DNA of 64,000 nt from Pseudomonas sp. (GCF_030698175.1 NZ_JAUYNT010000017.1:62001-126000), one strand, 5' to 3'; positions 1 through 9,065 are shown, counted from the first letter of the stretch. Program-made: numbers and translations. Notes: generated by a model from the sequence alone, not told the origin.

Positions 1-127
1 CACCATTGCCGGCAATCTGCGCGACATGTTCAGGCAGATAGTCGCGGTCGGCAATGATCTGGAGCTGCGCAGTAATATCCGCACCGGTTCGGTGTTGATT
101 GAGCGGATGACTGTCGCGGGTAGCTAG
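1..127 (+). CDS. pmbA: PmbA/TldE metalloprotease-family protein, C-terminal end only
   Basis: Reading from base 2 gives a 41-residue tail that ends at TAG (125-127). It contains [18 protein letters not shown] followed by [15 protein letters not shown], the typical C-terminal end of PmbA (TldE), the partner of TldD in a zinc protease pair that matures modified peptides and degrades the CcdA antitoxin in E. coli. The rest of the gene lies left of the window, so active-site residues cannot be checked. It converges on ptsO across an 88-base gap that holds an inverted-repeat element. Confidence 0.85.
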   Translation, partial: TIAGNLRDMFRQIVAVGNDLELRSNIRTGSVLIERMTVAGS

Positions 128-133
128 GCGTAG

Positions 134-199
134 GGTGGGTTAGGCGCGCATGCGATGAGCGTTGGCTCGCGCTGAATATTGCGCGCGCCGTAACCCACC
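134..199. repeat. 66-bp inverted-repeat element between pmbA and ptsO (REP/MITE-like)
   Basis: The left arm GGTGGGTTAGGCGCGC (134-149) is answered by GCGCGCC (183-189), one bulged G (190) and TAACCCACC (191-199), so 16 bases pair with one bulge. The 33-base middle can fold further around GAGC/GCTC. It sits exactly between two convergent genes and may act as a terminator for both. The arms resemble dispersed GTGGGTTA-type intergenic repeats that I recall from proteobacterial genomes; membership in a repeat family is inference. Confidence 0.55.
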
Positions 200-215
200 A
201 TCACAGTTGCAACAA

Positions 216-488
216 CTATTCCCCTTCATCGAAGTAGTTGTTAATCAGCCCGACGACGGCAGCCATGGCCTCTTCGTCCTGCTCGCCTTCGGTGTACAGG
301 TAAATGGCGGTGCCTTTGCCGGCGGCCAGCATCATGACCGCCATGATGCTTTTGCCATCGATCAAACTTTCGGCATCGCGGCCCAGGCGCACTTTGCAAG
401 GAAAGCGACTGGCCACGCCGACGAACTTGGCGGCCGCGCGGGCATGCAAGCCGAGTTTGTTGATGATGGTTATTTCGCAGGCAGGCAT
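216..488 (-). CDS. ptsO: Phosphocarrier protein NPr (HPr-like, nitrogen PTS)
   Basis: A 90-residue HPr-fold protein. The phosphorylatable histidine is His15 in NKLGLHARAAAKF. NPr takes phosphate from EI-Ntr (PtsP) and hands it to EIIA-Ntr (PtsN), a regulatory cytoplasmic chain that does not import sugar. The gene is last in the minus-strand series rpoN-hpf-ptsN-rapZ-ptsO, 28 bases after rapZ, the standard gammaproteobacterial arrangement. Length and motif are normal for the family. Confidence 0.95.
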   Translation of the reverse strand: MPACEITIINKLGLHARAAAKFVGVASRFPCKVRLGRDAESLIDGKSIMAVMMLAAGKGTAIYLYTEGEQDEEAMAAVVGLINNYFDEGE

Positions 489-516
489 GACGCGTTGAAT
501 CCTGTGTGTGTAGTGG

Positions 517-1377
517 TCAAGTTTGCAGGTCGCGGTGGCGAACTTGCAGGTTTTTTAGCTGCGGCTTGAGTGTTTGTCCCAAGCGTTCCGCCAGATAGAC
601 CGAGCGGTGATGGCCGCCCGTACAACCGATGGCAATGGTGACATAGGCTCTGTTGCTGGCGGCAAAACGCGGCAGCCATTTGTGCAGATAGCTGTGAATG
701 TCGTGGTACATCTCTTCGACGTCAGGCTGGGCTGCCAGGTAGTCAATCACCGGCTGGTCGAGACCGGAGTGCTCGCGCAGGTCCGGTTTCCAGTACGGAT
801 TGGGCAGGCAGCGCACGTCAAACACCAGGTCGGCATCCACCGGCATGCCACGCTTAAAGCCAAAGGATTCGATTAAAAAAGCCGTGCCCGGCTCTGGCTT
901 GTTGAGTAGGCGTAATTTCAGCGTGTCACGCAGCTGATAGAGGTTGAGATGGGTGGTGTCGATTTGCAGATCGGCCAGGTCGCGGATCGGCCCCAGTAAC
1001 AGGCTTTCGTCGCGAATGGCTTCGGCCAGCGAGCGGGTTTCATGGGTCAGTGGATGGCGCCGGCGGGTTTCGGAAAAGCGTTTAAGCAGGGTTTCCTCAT
1101 CGGCATCCAGGTACAACACGTCGCACTGAATATGCCGGGCGCGAACTTCGTCGAGTAACGCCGGGAAGCGCTCTAACTGGCTGGGCAAGTTGCGCGCATC
1201 GATAGATACCGCCACTTGCGGCTGCAGCATCTCGGTTTGCAATAAGGTGCGCTCGGCCAGCTCTGGTAGCAGCCCGGCCGGCAGATTGTCGATGCAGTAA
1301 AAACCGTTGTCTTCGAGAACATCAAGGGCGGTGCTTTTGCCGGAGCCGGAGCGACCGCTAACGATGATCAGGTGCAT
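517..1377 (-). CDS. rapZ: RNase adapter / nucleotide-binding protein RapZ
   Basis: 286 residues with an N-terminal Walker A motif GRSGSGKS (residues 8-15) and the C-terminal RapZ signature [16 protein letters not shown]. In E. coli RapZ binds glucosamine-6-phosphate and presents the sRNA GlmZ to RNase E, controlling glmS and so the supply of cell-wall precursors; in Pseudomonas the RNA partner is less clear. It lies 2 bases downstream of ptsN, so the two are almost certainly cotranscribed. Confidence 0.95.
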   Translation of the reverse strand: MHLIIVSGRSGSGKSTALDVLEDNGFYCIDNLPAGLLPELAERTLLQTEMLQPQVAVSIDARNLPSQLERFPALLDEVRARHIQCDVLYLDADEETLLKRFSETRRRHPLTHETRSLAEAIRDESLLLGPIRDLADLQIDTTHLNLYQLRDTLKLRLLNKPEPGTAFLIESFGFKRGMPVDADLVFDVRCLPNPYWKPDLREHSGLDQPVIDYLAAQPDVEEMYHDIHSYLHKWLPRFAASNRAYVTIAIGCTGGHHRSVYLAERLGQTLKPQLKNLQVRHRDLQT

Positions 1378-1379
1378 GC

Positions 1380-1844
1380 TTAACGACCGTTCTGCACGTC
1401 CACCACCACTTGGAACAAAGCGTCGCTGCTCTGTGCCTGGCGTAGACGTTCGCGAACCTCGCCACGGTCGAGCATGCTGGCGATTTGCCGGAGCAGCTCT
1501 AGGTGTTCGTCGGTGGCCGCTTCTGGCACCAGCAAGACGAACAGCAGATCCACTGGTTCGCCATCAATGGCATCGAAATCCACTGCGCTGTTCAGGTGTA
1601 GCACGGCGCTAAGCGGTGAGTCGCAGCCAGACAGGCGGCAGTGCGGTATGGCTATGCCATTACCGAAGCCGGTTGAGCCGAGTTTTTCGCGGGCAATCAA
1701 GCTCGCAAAGATGTCCTGTTCATTTAGTTGCGGCAATTGTGCGGCAACTAAATGGGCAATCTGTTCGAGGACGCGTTTTTTGCTGCCGCCCGGCACGTTC
1801 ACCAAAGAACGTGCGGGGGTCAGGATATTTTCTAATCGGATCAT
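1380..1844 (-). CDS. ptsN: Nitrogen regulatory EIIA-Ntr protein
   Basis: 154 residues, the usual size. His68 in [11 protein letters not shown] is the phosphorylation site that receives phosphate from NPr (ptsO, two genes downstream). The phosphorylation state of EIIA-Ntr adjusts potassium transport, carbon/nitrogen balance and some sigma-54 promoters in pseudomonads. The gene starts 15 bases after hpf, with a purine-rich ribosome site (AGGAGG-like on the minus strand) just upstream. Confidence 0.95.
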   Translation of the reverse strand: MIRLENILTPARSLVNVPGGSKKRVLEQIAHLVAAQLPQLNEQDIFASLIAREKLGSTGFGNGIAIPHCRLSGCDSPLSAVLHLNSAVDFDAIDGEPVDLLFVLLVPEAATDEHLELLRQIASMLDRGEVRERLRQAQSSDALFQVVVDVQNGR

Positions 1845-1859
1845 AGGAGGGGATTGGTG

Positions 1860-2168
1860 TCAGCGGGCAGTCGCGCCCTGCAGACGTTCAAGCTGTTTTT
1901 CCTTGTGTTTGATCAGTTGGCGGTCGAGTTTGTCAGCGAGTAAATCAATCGCTGCATACATGTCTTCGTGCTCGGCGTTGGCAACCACTTCGGCGCCGGC
2001 TACGTGCAAGGTGGCTTCGATTTTCTGTTTGAGTTTCTCGACGGCCATGGTCACCTGAACATTGGTGATCCGGTCAAAGTGGCGTGATAATCGAGCAAAT
2101 TTTTCGTCGACGTAATCACGCAGGGCGTCGGTCACATCCAGCTGGTGTCCACTGATGTTGACTTGCAT
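1860..2168 (-). CDS. hpf: Ribosome hibernation promoting factor, short form
   Basis: 102 residues beginning MQVNISGHQLDVTDALRDYV, the beta-alpha fold of the short HPF/YfiA family. It binds the 30S decoding region in stationary phase and helps form inactive 100S ribosomes. There is no C-terminal dimerisation domain of the long form. It follows rpoN by 81 bases containing a stem (GTGACAG at 2197-2203 with CTGTCAC at 2214-2220) but no T-run, so read-through from rpoN is likely. Confidence 0.93.
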   Translation of the reverse strand: MQVNISGHQLDVTDALRDYVDEKFARLSRHFDRITNVQVTMAVEKLKQKIEATLHVAGAEVVANAEHEDMYAAIDLLADKLDRQLIKHKEKQLERLQGATAR

Positions 2169-2249
2169 ACCGCATTCTCCTTGTTGCCGTGTGTAAGTGA
2201 CAGCCTAGCAGGTCTGTCACCGGAAACTTTTCGATCTGGTGAGCGTGAA

Positions 2250-3749
2250 TCAAATCAGTCGTTTGCGCTCGCTCGAAGGTGCGATGCTCAGCGACTCGCG
2301 ATACTTGGCGACGGTGCGGCGGGCTACTTGGATGCCTTGTGCTTCCAGTAAACCAGCGATCTTGCTGTCGCTCAACGGCTTTTTTGGGCTTTCGGCAGCG
2401 ACCAGTTTTTTAATAATGGCACGGATTGCGGTGGACGAGCATTCGCCGCCCTCAGAAGTACTCACATGGCTGGAAAAGAAGTATTTCAGCTCGTAAATGC
2501 CGCGTGGGGTGTGCATGAATTTTTGCGTGGTAACCCGCGAAATGGTCGACTCGTGCATGCCCACGGCTTCGGCAATATCGTGCAGCACCAGGGGTTTCAT
2601 CGCCTCGTCGCCGTACTCCAGAAAGCCGCGCTGGTGCTCGACAATTTGCGTGGCGACCTTCATCAGGGTTTCGTTGCGGCTCTGCAGGCTCTTAATAAAC
2701 CAGCGTGCCTCTTGCAATTGATTGCGCATAAAAGTGTTGTCGGCACTGGCGTCGGCGCGCCGCACGAAGCCTGCATATTGCGGATTGACCCGCAGGCGCG
2801 GCACGGTCTCTTGATTGAGCTCAACCAGCCAGCGTTCATTGTGTTTGCGCACTATGACGTCGGGCACCACGTACTCGGGCTCGTTGGCCGAGATTTGCGA
2901 GCAGGGCCGTGGGTTGAGGCTCTGGATCAGCTCAATCACCTGGCGCAGATCGTCTTCTTTGATCTTCAGGCGGCGCATCAGCTGGCTGTAATCGCGACTG
3001 CCCAGCAACTCGAGGTGATCACTGATGAGGCGCTTGGCCTCGCTCAGCCAGGGCGTTTGCGCCGGAAGTTGACGCAGTTGCAGCAGCAGGCATTCGCGCA
3101 GATCACGGGCGCCGACGCCGGCCGGTTCAAATTGCTGAATGCGATGCAGCACGGCTTCAACTTCGTCGAGTTCGATGTCCAGCTCGGGGTCAAAGGCCTC
3201 AACGATTTCTTCGAGGGTTTCTTCCAGATAGCCGTTGGTGCCAATGCAGTCGATCAGCGTTACTGCGATCAGTCGGTCGGTGTCCGACATCGGGGCGACG
3301 TTGAGCTGCCAAAGCAGGTGCGTGTGCAGGCTTTCCCCGGCGGAGGTGCGGGTGGTGAAATCCCACTCGTCGTCATCGCTGTTGCTCGGCAGGCTGCTGG
3401 CGCTGGTTTGGTAAATGTCTTCCCAGGAGGTGTCTACCGGCAATTCATTGGGAATGCGCTCACCCCAGTCGCCTTCATCGAGGCTGTCGACTGTCGGCGC
3501 GGCTTCTTGATGGTCGGGTTGCTCGGGAGCGCTGGCAGCTTGCGCGTGCTCGACGTTATCGGCCATCGGGTCGGCGCTGTCGAAGTCTTCGCCTTCTTCT
3601 TGGCGCTCCAGCATTGGGTTGGACTCCAGCGCCTCTTGGATCTCTTGTTGCAGATCGAGGGTGGAGAGTTGCAGTAAGCGGATGGCTTGTTGCAGCTGCG
3701 GTGTCATCGTCAGCTGCTGGCCCATTTTAAGGACTAGCGATGGTTTCAT
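2250..3749 (-). CDS. rpoN: RNA polymerase sigma-54 factor
   Basis: 499 residues. Region I is the glutamine/leucine-rich start ([20 protein letters not shown]) that contacts bacterial enhancer-binding proteins; an acidic stretch follows at about 50-130; the core-binding and helix-turn-helix regions come next; the RpoN box ARRTVAKYR that reads the -24 element lies at about 476-484. Sigma-54 directs transcription of nitrogen, motility and carbon-source genes. It heads the rpoN-hpf-ptsN-rapZ-ptsO group, whose PTS products feed back on sigma-54 activity. Confidence 0.97.
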   Translation of the reverse strand: MKPSLVLKMGQQLTMTPQLQQAIRLLQLSTLDLQQEIQEALESNPMLERQEEGEDFDSADPMADNVEHAQAASAPEQPDHQEAAPTVDSLDEGDWGERIPNELPVDTSWEDIYQTSASSLPSNSDDDEWDFTTRTSAGESLHTHLLWQLNVAPMSDTDRLIAVTLIDCIGTNGYLEETLEEIVEAFDPELDIELDEVEAVLHRIQQFEPAGVGARDLRECLLLQLRQLPAQTPWLSEAKRLISDHLELLGSRDYSQLMRRLKIKEDDLRQVIELIQSLNPRPCSQISANEPEYVVPDVIVRKHNERWLVELNQETVPRLRVNPQYAGFVRRADASADNTFMRNQLQEARWFIKSLQSRNETLMKVATQIVEHQRGFLEYGDEAMKPLVLHDIAEAVGMHESTISRVTTQKFMHTPRGIYELKYFFSSHVSTSEGGECSSTAIRAIIKKLVAAESPKKPLSDSKIAGLLEAQGIQVARRTVAKYRESLSIAPSSERKRLI

Positions 3750-3773
3750 AACAGGCTTAGCACCTTATTCGCC

Positions 3774-3812
3774 GGCGCAATTGCGCCATCACTACAGGGC
3801 GCCAAGGCGCCC
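3774..3812. repeat. Two consecutive palindromes in the rpoN leader
   Basis: GGCGCAATTGCGCC (3774-3787) is a perfect 14-bp palindrome. Ten bases away, GGGCGCC (3797-3803), an AA loop and GGCGCCC (3806-3812) form a second perfect hairpin. Both lie between lptB and rpoN on the transcribed minus strand. Neither is followed by a T-run in that direction, so a simple intrinsic terminator is not evident; an attenuator, RNA-stability element or protein site are alternatives. Confidence 0.5.
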
Positions 3813-3823
3813 ACAATAAGCAA

Positions 3824-3829
3824 ATTATA
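3824..3829 (-). promoter_or_regulatory. Candidate -10 box for rpoN
   Basis: On the minus strand the sequence reads TATAAT, a perfect sigma-70 -10 hexamer, about 75 bases upstream of the rpoN start and in the gap after lptB. No good -35 hexamer is visible at 16-18 bases, so this is only a candidate. If used, both leader palindromes would be transcribed. Confidence 0.35.
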
Positions 3830-3891
3830 TGCCTGACCTTGAAGTATTTCCCTGTCTACCGCAACCTTCTGTCGGCAAAAAACCTAATAAA

Positions 3892-4617
3892 TCACAGGCG
3901 GAACTCATGCCCCAGGTAAACGTCCTTGACTAACTGGTTAGCCAGAATGGTCTCGGCATCACCTTCGGCGATTAGCTGGCCATCGTTAACTATGTAGGCA
4001 GTTTCACAAATATCCAGGGTCTCACGGACGTTGTGATCGGTGATCAGCACGCCGATGCCCTTGGCTTTGAGTTGATAGATGATTTGCTTGATGTCGCCCA
4101 CCGAGATCGGGTCGACGCCGGCAAAGGGCTCATCCAGCAGGATGAATTTCGGCGCCGAGGCCAGGGCGCGGGCAATCTCTACGCGGCGGCGTTCACCACC
4201 CGAGAGGCTCATGCCGAGGTTGTCGCGAATATGGCTGATGTGGAATTCCTGCAGCAGGCTTTCCAGCGCCTCACGGCGGCCGGCGCGGTCGAGTTCCTGG
4301 CGGGTTTCGAGGATCGCCATGATGTTGTCGGCGACCGACAGCTTGCGAAAAATCGAGGCTTCTTGCGGCAGGTAGCCGATGCCTGCAAGTGCGCGGCCGT
4401 GCATGGGCAAAAAGGTCACGTCTTGCTGGTCGATCAGTACCCGGCCTTGATCGGCGGCAACCAGGCCGACGATCATGTAAAAGCAGGTGGTTTTGCCGGC
4501 GCCGTTAGGGCCGAGCAGGCCGACGATCTGTCCGCTGTCGATCGACAGGCTGACGTCGCGGACGACTTGGCGACCCTTATAGCTTTTAGCCAGGTGTTGG
4601 GCGGTAAGAGTGGCCAT
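3892..4617 (-). CDS. lptB: LPS export ABC transporter ATP-binding protein LptB
   Basis: 241 residues with all ABC ATPase motifs: Walker A GPNGAGKT, signature [15 protein letters not shown], Walker [14 protein letters not shown] and the switch histidine in ITDHNVRE. LptB powers LptF/LptG in the inner membrane to extract LPS and pass it to LptC, LptA and the outer membrane LptDE. Its ATG overlaps the lptA stop codon by one base, so lptC-lptA-lptB are translationally linked. Confidence 0.97.
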   Translation of the reverse strand: MATLTAQHLAKSYKGRQVVRDVSLSIDSGQIVGLLGPNGAGKTTCFYMIVGLVAADQGRVLIDQQDVTFLPMHGRALAGIGYLPQEASIFRKLSVADNIMAILETRQELDRAGRREALESLLQEFHISHIRDNLGMSLSGGERRRVEIARALASAPKFILLDEPFAGVDPISVGDIKQIIYQLKAKGIGVLITDHNVRETLDICETAYIVNDGQLIAEGDAETILANQLVKDVYLGHEFRL

Positions 4618-5156
4618 TAAGGTGTGGTCTGCGCAGGTTTGTTCTTCGGCAAGATCACCATGTCGATCCGTGGCCGTGGGGAGGTCACGGAGCTGCCATT
4701 GGCGCGGCCGGCGTTGACGATTTGGCGCTTGGTGTCGTAGACGATTTTCTCGCCTTCGAAGGTGTTGCCTTCTTGGATGACCTTGGCCTGGTCGATCAGC
4801 ACGATGCGCTCATTGCTGGCGTAGTACTGAATGGTGATGCCGTAGGCCTTGACCACTTGCTTGTCGGCAGAGGGCTGTTGCTCGTAGTAGGCGGGTTTGC
4901 CGACTGCAGTGAAGACGTCAACATCACCCTGCGGGGTCTGCGTGATGGTCACGGTGTCGCCGGTGATCTTCAGGGTGCCCTGGGTAATCACCACGCCGCC
5001 GCGATAGACCGCCACACCTTGCTTGTCATCGAGCTCGGCGCTGTCCGCCTGGACGCGGATCGGTTGTTCGCGATCAGTCGGCAAGGCCCAAGCGCCGGCG
5101 CTGAAAAGCGCGCTGCTCAAGCTCAGTAGTAATGGGAAGGTTTTAACGAACCTCAT
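4617..5156 (-). CDS. lptA: LPS periplasmic bridge protein LptA
   Basis: 179 residues with a signal peptide ([20 protein letters not shown], cleavage near [10 protein letters not shown]) followed by the OstA/LptA beta-jellyroll repeat region ([20 protein letters not shown] and onward). LptA oligomers shield the lipid A chains while LPS crosses the periplasm. It overlaps the end of lptC by 14 bases and touches lptB, confirming one operon. Confidence 0.95.
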   Translation of the reverse strand: MRFVKTFPLLLSLSSALFSAGAWALPTDREQPIRVQADSAELDDKQGVAVYRGGVVITQGTLKITGDTVTITQTPQGDVDVFTAVGKPAYYEQQPSADKQVVKAYGITIQYYASNERIVLIDQAKVIQEGNTFEGEKIVYDTKRQIVNAGRANGSSVTSPRPRIDMVILPKNKPAQTTP

Positions 5157-5709
5157 GCTGGCCTCTTACGTTGGACAGCAGGAGCATCCTGCCGTCATTC
5201 AAGTACGCTTTCATTCCTTGTGCCGTGGTCACTCCATTGGCGGCCTCGATTCTAACGGCTTGCTCGGTCTGCGCATATTCTTTGTCGGGGAATACGGTCA
5301 GGCGGCTGGTGGTTAGTATCGTTGGCCGGCCTTTGGCGTCGGTACGCGCGACGCGCACGGCGTCGATCAATTCAACTTGCGTGCCCTCGGGCGCGACTTC
5401 GCCGCGTTCGCTTTGCACATGCCACGGCAGTTCGGTGCCGCGATATAGCAACAGGTCGGGCTTGCTCAGCAGGGTAATGTCGCTGCTTTTAAAGTGCTCA
5501 AGCTTGGTGCTGGTCATGCTGTTGGCCAGTTTGCCATCCAGCTGGAATTGAGTGCTCTTGGCATTGATGACGTAAAAGTCGATGTCGTTTTCAGTGCCGT
5601 CGGCGGCTTGTTGAGCAAAGCTTTCCGGGCGAATGTTCCAGTAGCCGACGGCGCCGAGGAGGGCGGCCAGCGTTGCGAGTATCAGACTTAGGCGTAGTTT
5701 TTTCGGCAT
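5143..5709 (-). CDS. lptC: LPS export protein LptC
   Basis: I take the ATG at 5709 (MPKKLRLSLILATLAALLGA), giving 188 residues with a single N-terminal membrane anchor and a periplasmic LptC-type beta-jellyroll domain. A longer in-frame reading would run back into kdsC and adds a non-hydrophobic head before the anchor, so it is unlikely. LptC receives LPS from LptB2FG and passes it to LptA, the next gene. The start lies 8 bases after the kdsC stop. Confidence 0.93.
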   Translation of the reverse strand: MPKKLRLSLILATLAALLGAVGYWNIRPESFAQQAADGTENDIDFYVINAKSTQFQLDGKLANSMTSTKLEHFKSSDITLLSKPDLLLYRGTELPWHVQSERGEVAPEGTQVELIDAVRVARTDAKGRPTILTTSRLTVFPDKEYAQTEQAVRIEAANGVTTAQGMKAYLNDGRMLLLSNVRGQHEVR

Positions 5710-5717
5710 GGTCAGCA

Positions 5718-6257
5718 CTACAGATAGGCCGCTTGGGCGGCATCGAGGTTGCCTTGGGCACGCAGTATTAGCTCGCAAAACTCACGCGCCGCACCTTCGC
5801 CGCCGCGGGCCTGGGTGGTGCCGTGGGCGTGCTGGCGAACAAACTCATTGGCGTTGGCCACCGCCATGCCCAGGCCTGCGCGGCGAATGACCGGCAAGTC
5901 CGGCAGGTCGTCGCCCAGGTAGGCCACTTCAGCGTAGTCCAGGCCAAGCTCTGCGAGCAGCTGGTCAAGCACCACTAATTTGTCTTCGCGGCCCTGGTAA
6001 AGATGCTGAATGCCGAGGTTTTGCGCGCGGCGCTCGACGATTGGGGTGCTGCGTCCGCTGATAATGGCGGTGCGAACCCCGGAGGCGATCAGCATTTTAA
6101 TCCCTTGGCCGTCGAGGGTATTAAAAGTCTTGAACTCGCTGCCATCGACCAGAAAATACAAGCGGCCATCAGTTAGTACGCCATCGACATCGAAAATCGC
6201 CAATTTAATCGCTTTGGCGCGTTGTTGCAGACGCTTTTCTTGTATTTGACTGTTCAT
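5718..6257 (-). CDS. kdsC: 3-deoxy-D-manno-octulosonate 8-phosphate phosphatase
   Basis: 179 residues of the HAD superfamily. The nucleophile motif is FDVDGVLTDG with Asp23 and Asp25; later HAD motifs are IISGRSTPIVE and YLGDDLPDLPVIRRAG. KdsC removes phosphate from KDO-8-phosphate, the third step of KDO synthesis for LPS. It is sandwiched between kdsD (first step) and lptC, and its ATG overlaps the kdsD stop by one base. Confidence 0.96.
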   Translation of the reverse strand: MNSQIQEKRLQQRAKAIKLAIFDVDGVLTDGRLYFLVDGSEFKTFNTLDGQGIKMLIASGVRTAIISGRSTPIVERRAQNLGIQHLYQGREDKLVVLDQLLAELGLDYAEVAYLGDDLPDLPVIRRAGLGMAVANANEFVRQHAHGTTQARGGEGAAREFCELILRAQGNLDAAQAAYL

Positions 6258-7231
6258 TACATCACTCCGGCGCGCAGTAGGTCGTGCATGTTCAAGGCGC
6301 CAACCGGGCGATTGTGTTGATCAATGACCACTAATGCGTTGATTTTGTGGTCTTCCATGATTTTTAGCGCTTCGGCGGCGAGCATTTCGGCGCGGGCGGT
6401 TTTGCCGTGAGCGGTCATCACTTCGTCGATGCAGGCCTGGCGAATGTCGGTGCCGCGATCCAGGGTGCGGCGCAGATCGCCGTCGGTGAACACCCCTGCG
6501 AGGCTGCCGTCAGCCTCCAGGACCACGGTCATGCCCAGGCCTTTTTGGGTCATTTCCATCAGCGCGTCGCGCAAGCTGGTGCCGCGCGGAACCTGCGGCA
6601 GGCTGGCGCCGCTGTGCATGACGTGTTCAACCTTGAGCAGCAGGCGTCGACCGAGAGCGCCACCCGGATGGGAGAAGGCAAAGTCTTCGGCGGTGAAGCC
6701 GCGCGCTTCCAGCAGGGCGATGGCCAGGGCGTCACCCAGTACCAGGGAGGCGGTGGTGGAGGAGGTCGGTGCCAGGTTTAGCGGGCAAGCTTCTTGGCTG
6801 ATGCGCGCATCCAGATTGACTTCGGCGGCCTTGGCCAGCGGCGAGTCGGGGTTGCCGGTCATGCTGATCAGGCAGATGCCTAAGCGTTTGATCAGTGGCA
6901 GCAAGGTGACGATTTCGGCGGTTGAGCCGGAGTTGGATAGCGCCAGCACCACGTCATCGCGGGTGATCATGCCCATGTCGCCGTGGCTGGCCTCGGCCGG
7001 ATGGACGAAAAACGCGGTGGTGCCGGTGCTCGCTAGAGTGGCGGCGATCTTGCTGCCGATATGCCCGGACTTGCCCATGCCGACCACGACCACCCGGCCT
7101 TTGCTGGTCAGAATCAGCTCGCAGGCGCGGACGAAATCGGCATTGATACGCGGCAGCAGGCCTTCTACGGCCTCGATTTCAAGGCGAATAGTGCGCTGCG
7201 CGGACTGGATCAGGTCGCTGGACTGGCTCAT
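6257..7231 (-). CDS. kdsD: D-arabinose 5-phosphate isomerase
   Basis: 324 residues. An N-terminal SIS sugar-isomerase domain (VGMGKSGHIGSKIAATLAST) is followed by two CBS domains at about 205-320. The enzyme converts ribulose-5-phosphate to arabinose-5-phosphate, the entry step of KDO synthesis. It is the first gene of the minus-strand kdsD-kdsC-lptCAB series and is divergent from mlaF across 227 bases that carry promoter-like boxes for both directions. Confidence 0.96.
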   Translation of the reverse strand: MSQSSDLIQSAQRTIRLEIEAVEGLLPRINADFVRACELILTSKGRVVVVGMGKSGHIGSKIAATLASTGTTAFFVHPAEASHGDMGMITRDDVVLALSNSGSTAEIVTLLPLIKRLGICLISMTGNPDSPLAKAAEVNLDARISQEACPLNLAPTSSTTASLVLGDALAIALLEARGFTAEDFAFSHPGGALGRRLLLKVEHVMHSGASLPQVPRGTSLRDALMEMTQKGLGMTVVLEADGSLAGVFTDGDLRRTLDRGTDIRQACIDEVMTAHGKTARAEMLAAEALKIMEDHKINALVVIDQHNRPVGALNMHDLLRAGVM

Positions 7232-7265
7232 AGGTTAAATACTATTGCCCGATTAAAAGCCGGCG

Positions 7266-7271
7266 ATTATA
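7266..7271 (-). promoter_or_regulatory. Candidate -10 box for kdsD
   Basis: Minus-strand TATAAT, a perfect -10 hexamer about 35 bases upstream of the kdsD start codon. A convincing -35 at 17 bases is not visible. It would serve the kdsD-kdsC-lptCAB series. Confidence 0.4.
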
Positions 7272-7344
7272 GCGGTAAACAGATGTGGGCTCACCCATGA
7301 TTGTTGGTTCGTGCGATTGCGCGCATCTGTTGGCGGTTTCAGTC

Positions 7345-7373
7345 TTGGGAGGCCGACGGGTCGATGGTATAGT
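7345..7373 (+). promoter_or_regulatory. Candidate sigma-70 promoter of the mla operon
   Basis: TTGGGA (7345-7350), a 17-base spacer and TATAGT (7368-7373) match the sigma-70 pattern well. Transcription would start near 7380, leaving a leader of about 80 bases before mlaF. Confidence 0.5.
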
Positions 7374-7458
7374 GCGCAGCTTAATTCGGCCCTCCAAGGG
7401 CGGGTGTCTTGGTTGCAAGGCGCTGCGTCAGAGTTGTGTAGGGAGCTAAGGAGTTTAA

Positions 7459-8268
7459 ATGAGCGCCGAGAGTATCAATGCAGTCGAGCTGAGAGGGGTT
7501 ACCTTTCTGCGCGGCGCGCGCAAGATCTTCGATAACGTCGATATCTTCATTCCTCGCGGCAAGGTCACCGGCATCATGGGACCTTCCGGTTGCGGTAAAA
7601 CCACCCTGTTGCACCTGATTGCTGCGCAGCTGAAGCCCGCCAGCGGCGAGATTTTGGTCGCTGGTAAAAACCTACCGACGCTGTCGCGCGCCGAGCTGTT
7701 CGATATGCGCAAGCAAATGGGTGTGCTGTTTCAGAGCGGTGCACTCTTTACTGACTTGGACGTGTTCGAGAACGTCGCCTTTCCGTTGCGGGTACACACC
7801 AAGTTGCCGGAAGAGATGATTCGCGACATCGTATTAATGAAGCTGCAAGCCGTCGGTTTGCGTGGTGCCGTCGAACTAATGCCCGATGAGTTGTCGGGCG
7901 GCATGAAGCGCCGTGTGGCGTTGGCGCGGGCAATAGCGCTTGACCCGCAGATTTTGATGTATGACGAGCCTTTTGTTGGTCAGGACCCAATCGCCATGGG
8001 CGTATTGGTGCGCTTGATTCGCTTGCTCAATGACGCCTTGGGGATTACCAGTATTGTGGTTTCCCACGACCTGACGGAAACCGCCAGTATTGCCGACTAC
8101 CTCTATGTGGTTGGCGATACGCAGGTGCTGGGTCATGGCACCCCGGATGAGCTGATGAATTCTAATAACCCGCGCATCCGTCAATTTATGAAGGGTGAGC
8201 CGGATGGCCCGGTGCCCTTTCATTACCCGGCCAGCGATTACCGTGACGATCTTCTGGGAGGGTATTGA
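7459..8268 (+). CDS. mlaF: Phospholipid ABC transporter ATP-binding protein MlaF
   Basis: 269 residues with Walker A GPSGCGKTT, signature LSGGMKRRVALARAI and Walker B ILMYDEPFVGQDP. MlaF with MlaE, MlaD and MlaB forms the inner-membrane complex that moves phospholipids between membranes to keep the outer membrane asymmetric. A ribosome site (GGAG) precedes the ATG. First gene of the mlaFEDCB operon; its TGA overlaps the mlaE ATG by one base. Confidence 0.96.
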   Translation: MSAESINAVELRGVTFLRGARKIFDNVDIFIPRGKVTGIMGPSGCGKTTLLHLIAAQLKPASGEILVAGKNLPTLSRAELFDMRKQMGVLFQSGALFTDLDVFENVAFPLRVHTKLPEEMIRDIVLMKLQAVGLRGAVELMPDELSGGMKRRVALARAIALDPQILMYDEPFVGQDPIAMGVLVRLIRLLNDALGITSIVVSHDLTETASIADYLYVVGDTQVLGHGTPDELMNSNNPRIRQFMKGEPDGPVPFHYPASDYRDDLLGGY

Positions 8269-9065
8269 TGCGCCAGATCTCAATGCTTGACCGGCTTGCG
8301 TTGTTTGGCCGCGTAGGCATCGCGGTGCTTGAGGCGCTGGGGCGCTCGACGCTGTTTCTGTTGCGCGTAGTGCTTGGGCGAAATGGCGTAGGCAACGGTT
8401 TTCAGCTGCTGATCAAGCAGCTGTATTCGGTTGGCGTGCTGTCGCTGGCGATTATTGTCGTGTCGGGTTTGTTTATTGGCATGGTGCTGGCGTTGCAGGG
8501 TTTCAATATTTTGGTCTCTTACGGCTCCGAGCAAGCGGTCGGGCAGATGGTGGCCTTGACCCTGTTGCGTGAACTGGGATCGGTGGTCACCGGTTTGCTG
8601 TTTGCCGGTCGCGCGGGTTCGGCGTTGACTGCCGAAATTGGCAACATGAAGTCCACCGAGCAGCTGTCCAGCCTGGAAATGATCGGTGTCGATCCGCTCA
8701 AGTACATTATCGCGCCGCGTCTGTGGGCGGGTTTCATCTCGATGCCGTTGCTGGCGATGATTTTCAGTGTGGTCGGTATCTGGGGTGGTGCCATGGTCGC
8801 GGTTGACTGGCTGGGCGTTTACGAGGGGTCGTTCTGGGGCAACATGCAAAACAGCGTGAACTTTCAGGATGACGTGCTCAATGGTGTGATCAAAAGCATC
8901 GTGTTTGCCTTTGTAATCACCTGGATTGCCGTGTTTCAGGGGTATGACTGCGAGCCGACCTCCGAAGGGATTGGCCGCGCGACGACTAAAACCGTGGTTT
9001 ATGCCTCGCTCGCTGTGTTGGGCCTGGACTTTATTTTGACTGCCTTGATGTTTGGAGACTTCTGA
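8268..9065 (+). CDS. mlaE: Phospholipid ABC transporter permease MlaE
   Basis: 265 residues, an MlaE-family permease with several hydrophobic segments (around 50-75, 150-195 and 230-260) and conserved LRELGSVVTGLLFAGRAGSA and TAEIGNMKSTEQLSS. The ATG at 8268 overlaps the mlaF stop; a TTG three bases earlier is possible but less likely. It forms the membrane channel of the Mla transporter. Confidence 0.95.
   Translation: MRQISMLDRLALFGRVGIAVLEALGRSTLFLLRVVLGRNGVGNGFQLLIKQLYSVGVLSLAIIVVSGLFIGMVLALQGFNILVSYGSEQAVGQMVALTLLRELGSVVTGLLFAGRAGSALTAEIGNMKSTEQLSSLEMIGVDPLKYIIAPRLWAGFISMPLLAMIFSVVGIWGGAMVAVDWLGVYEGSFWGNMQNSVNFQDDVLNGVIKSIVFAFVITWIAVFQGYDCEPTSEGIGRATTKTVVYASLAVLGLDFILTALMFGDF

Noticed and set aside
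2466..3677. A 403-codon open frame antisense to rpoN
   Set aside because: It lies wholly within rpoN on the other strand, has low-complexity composition with no family motif, and is explained by the GC-rich third positions of rpoN.
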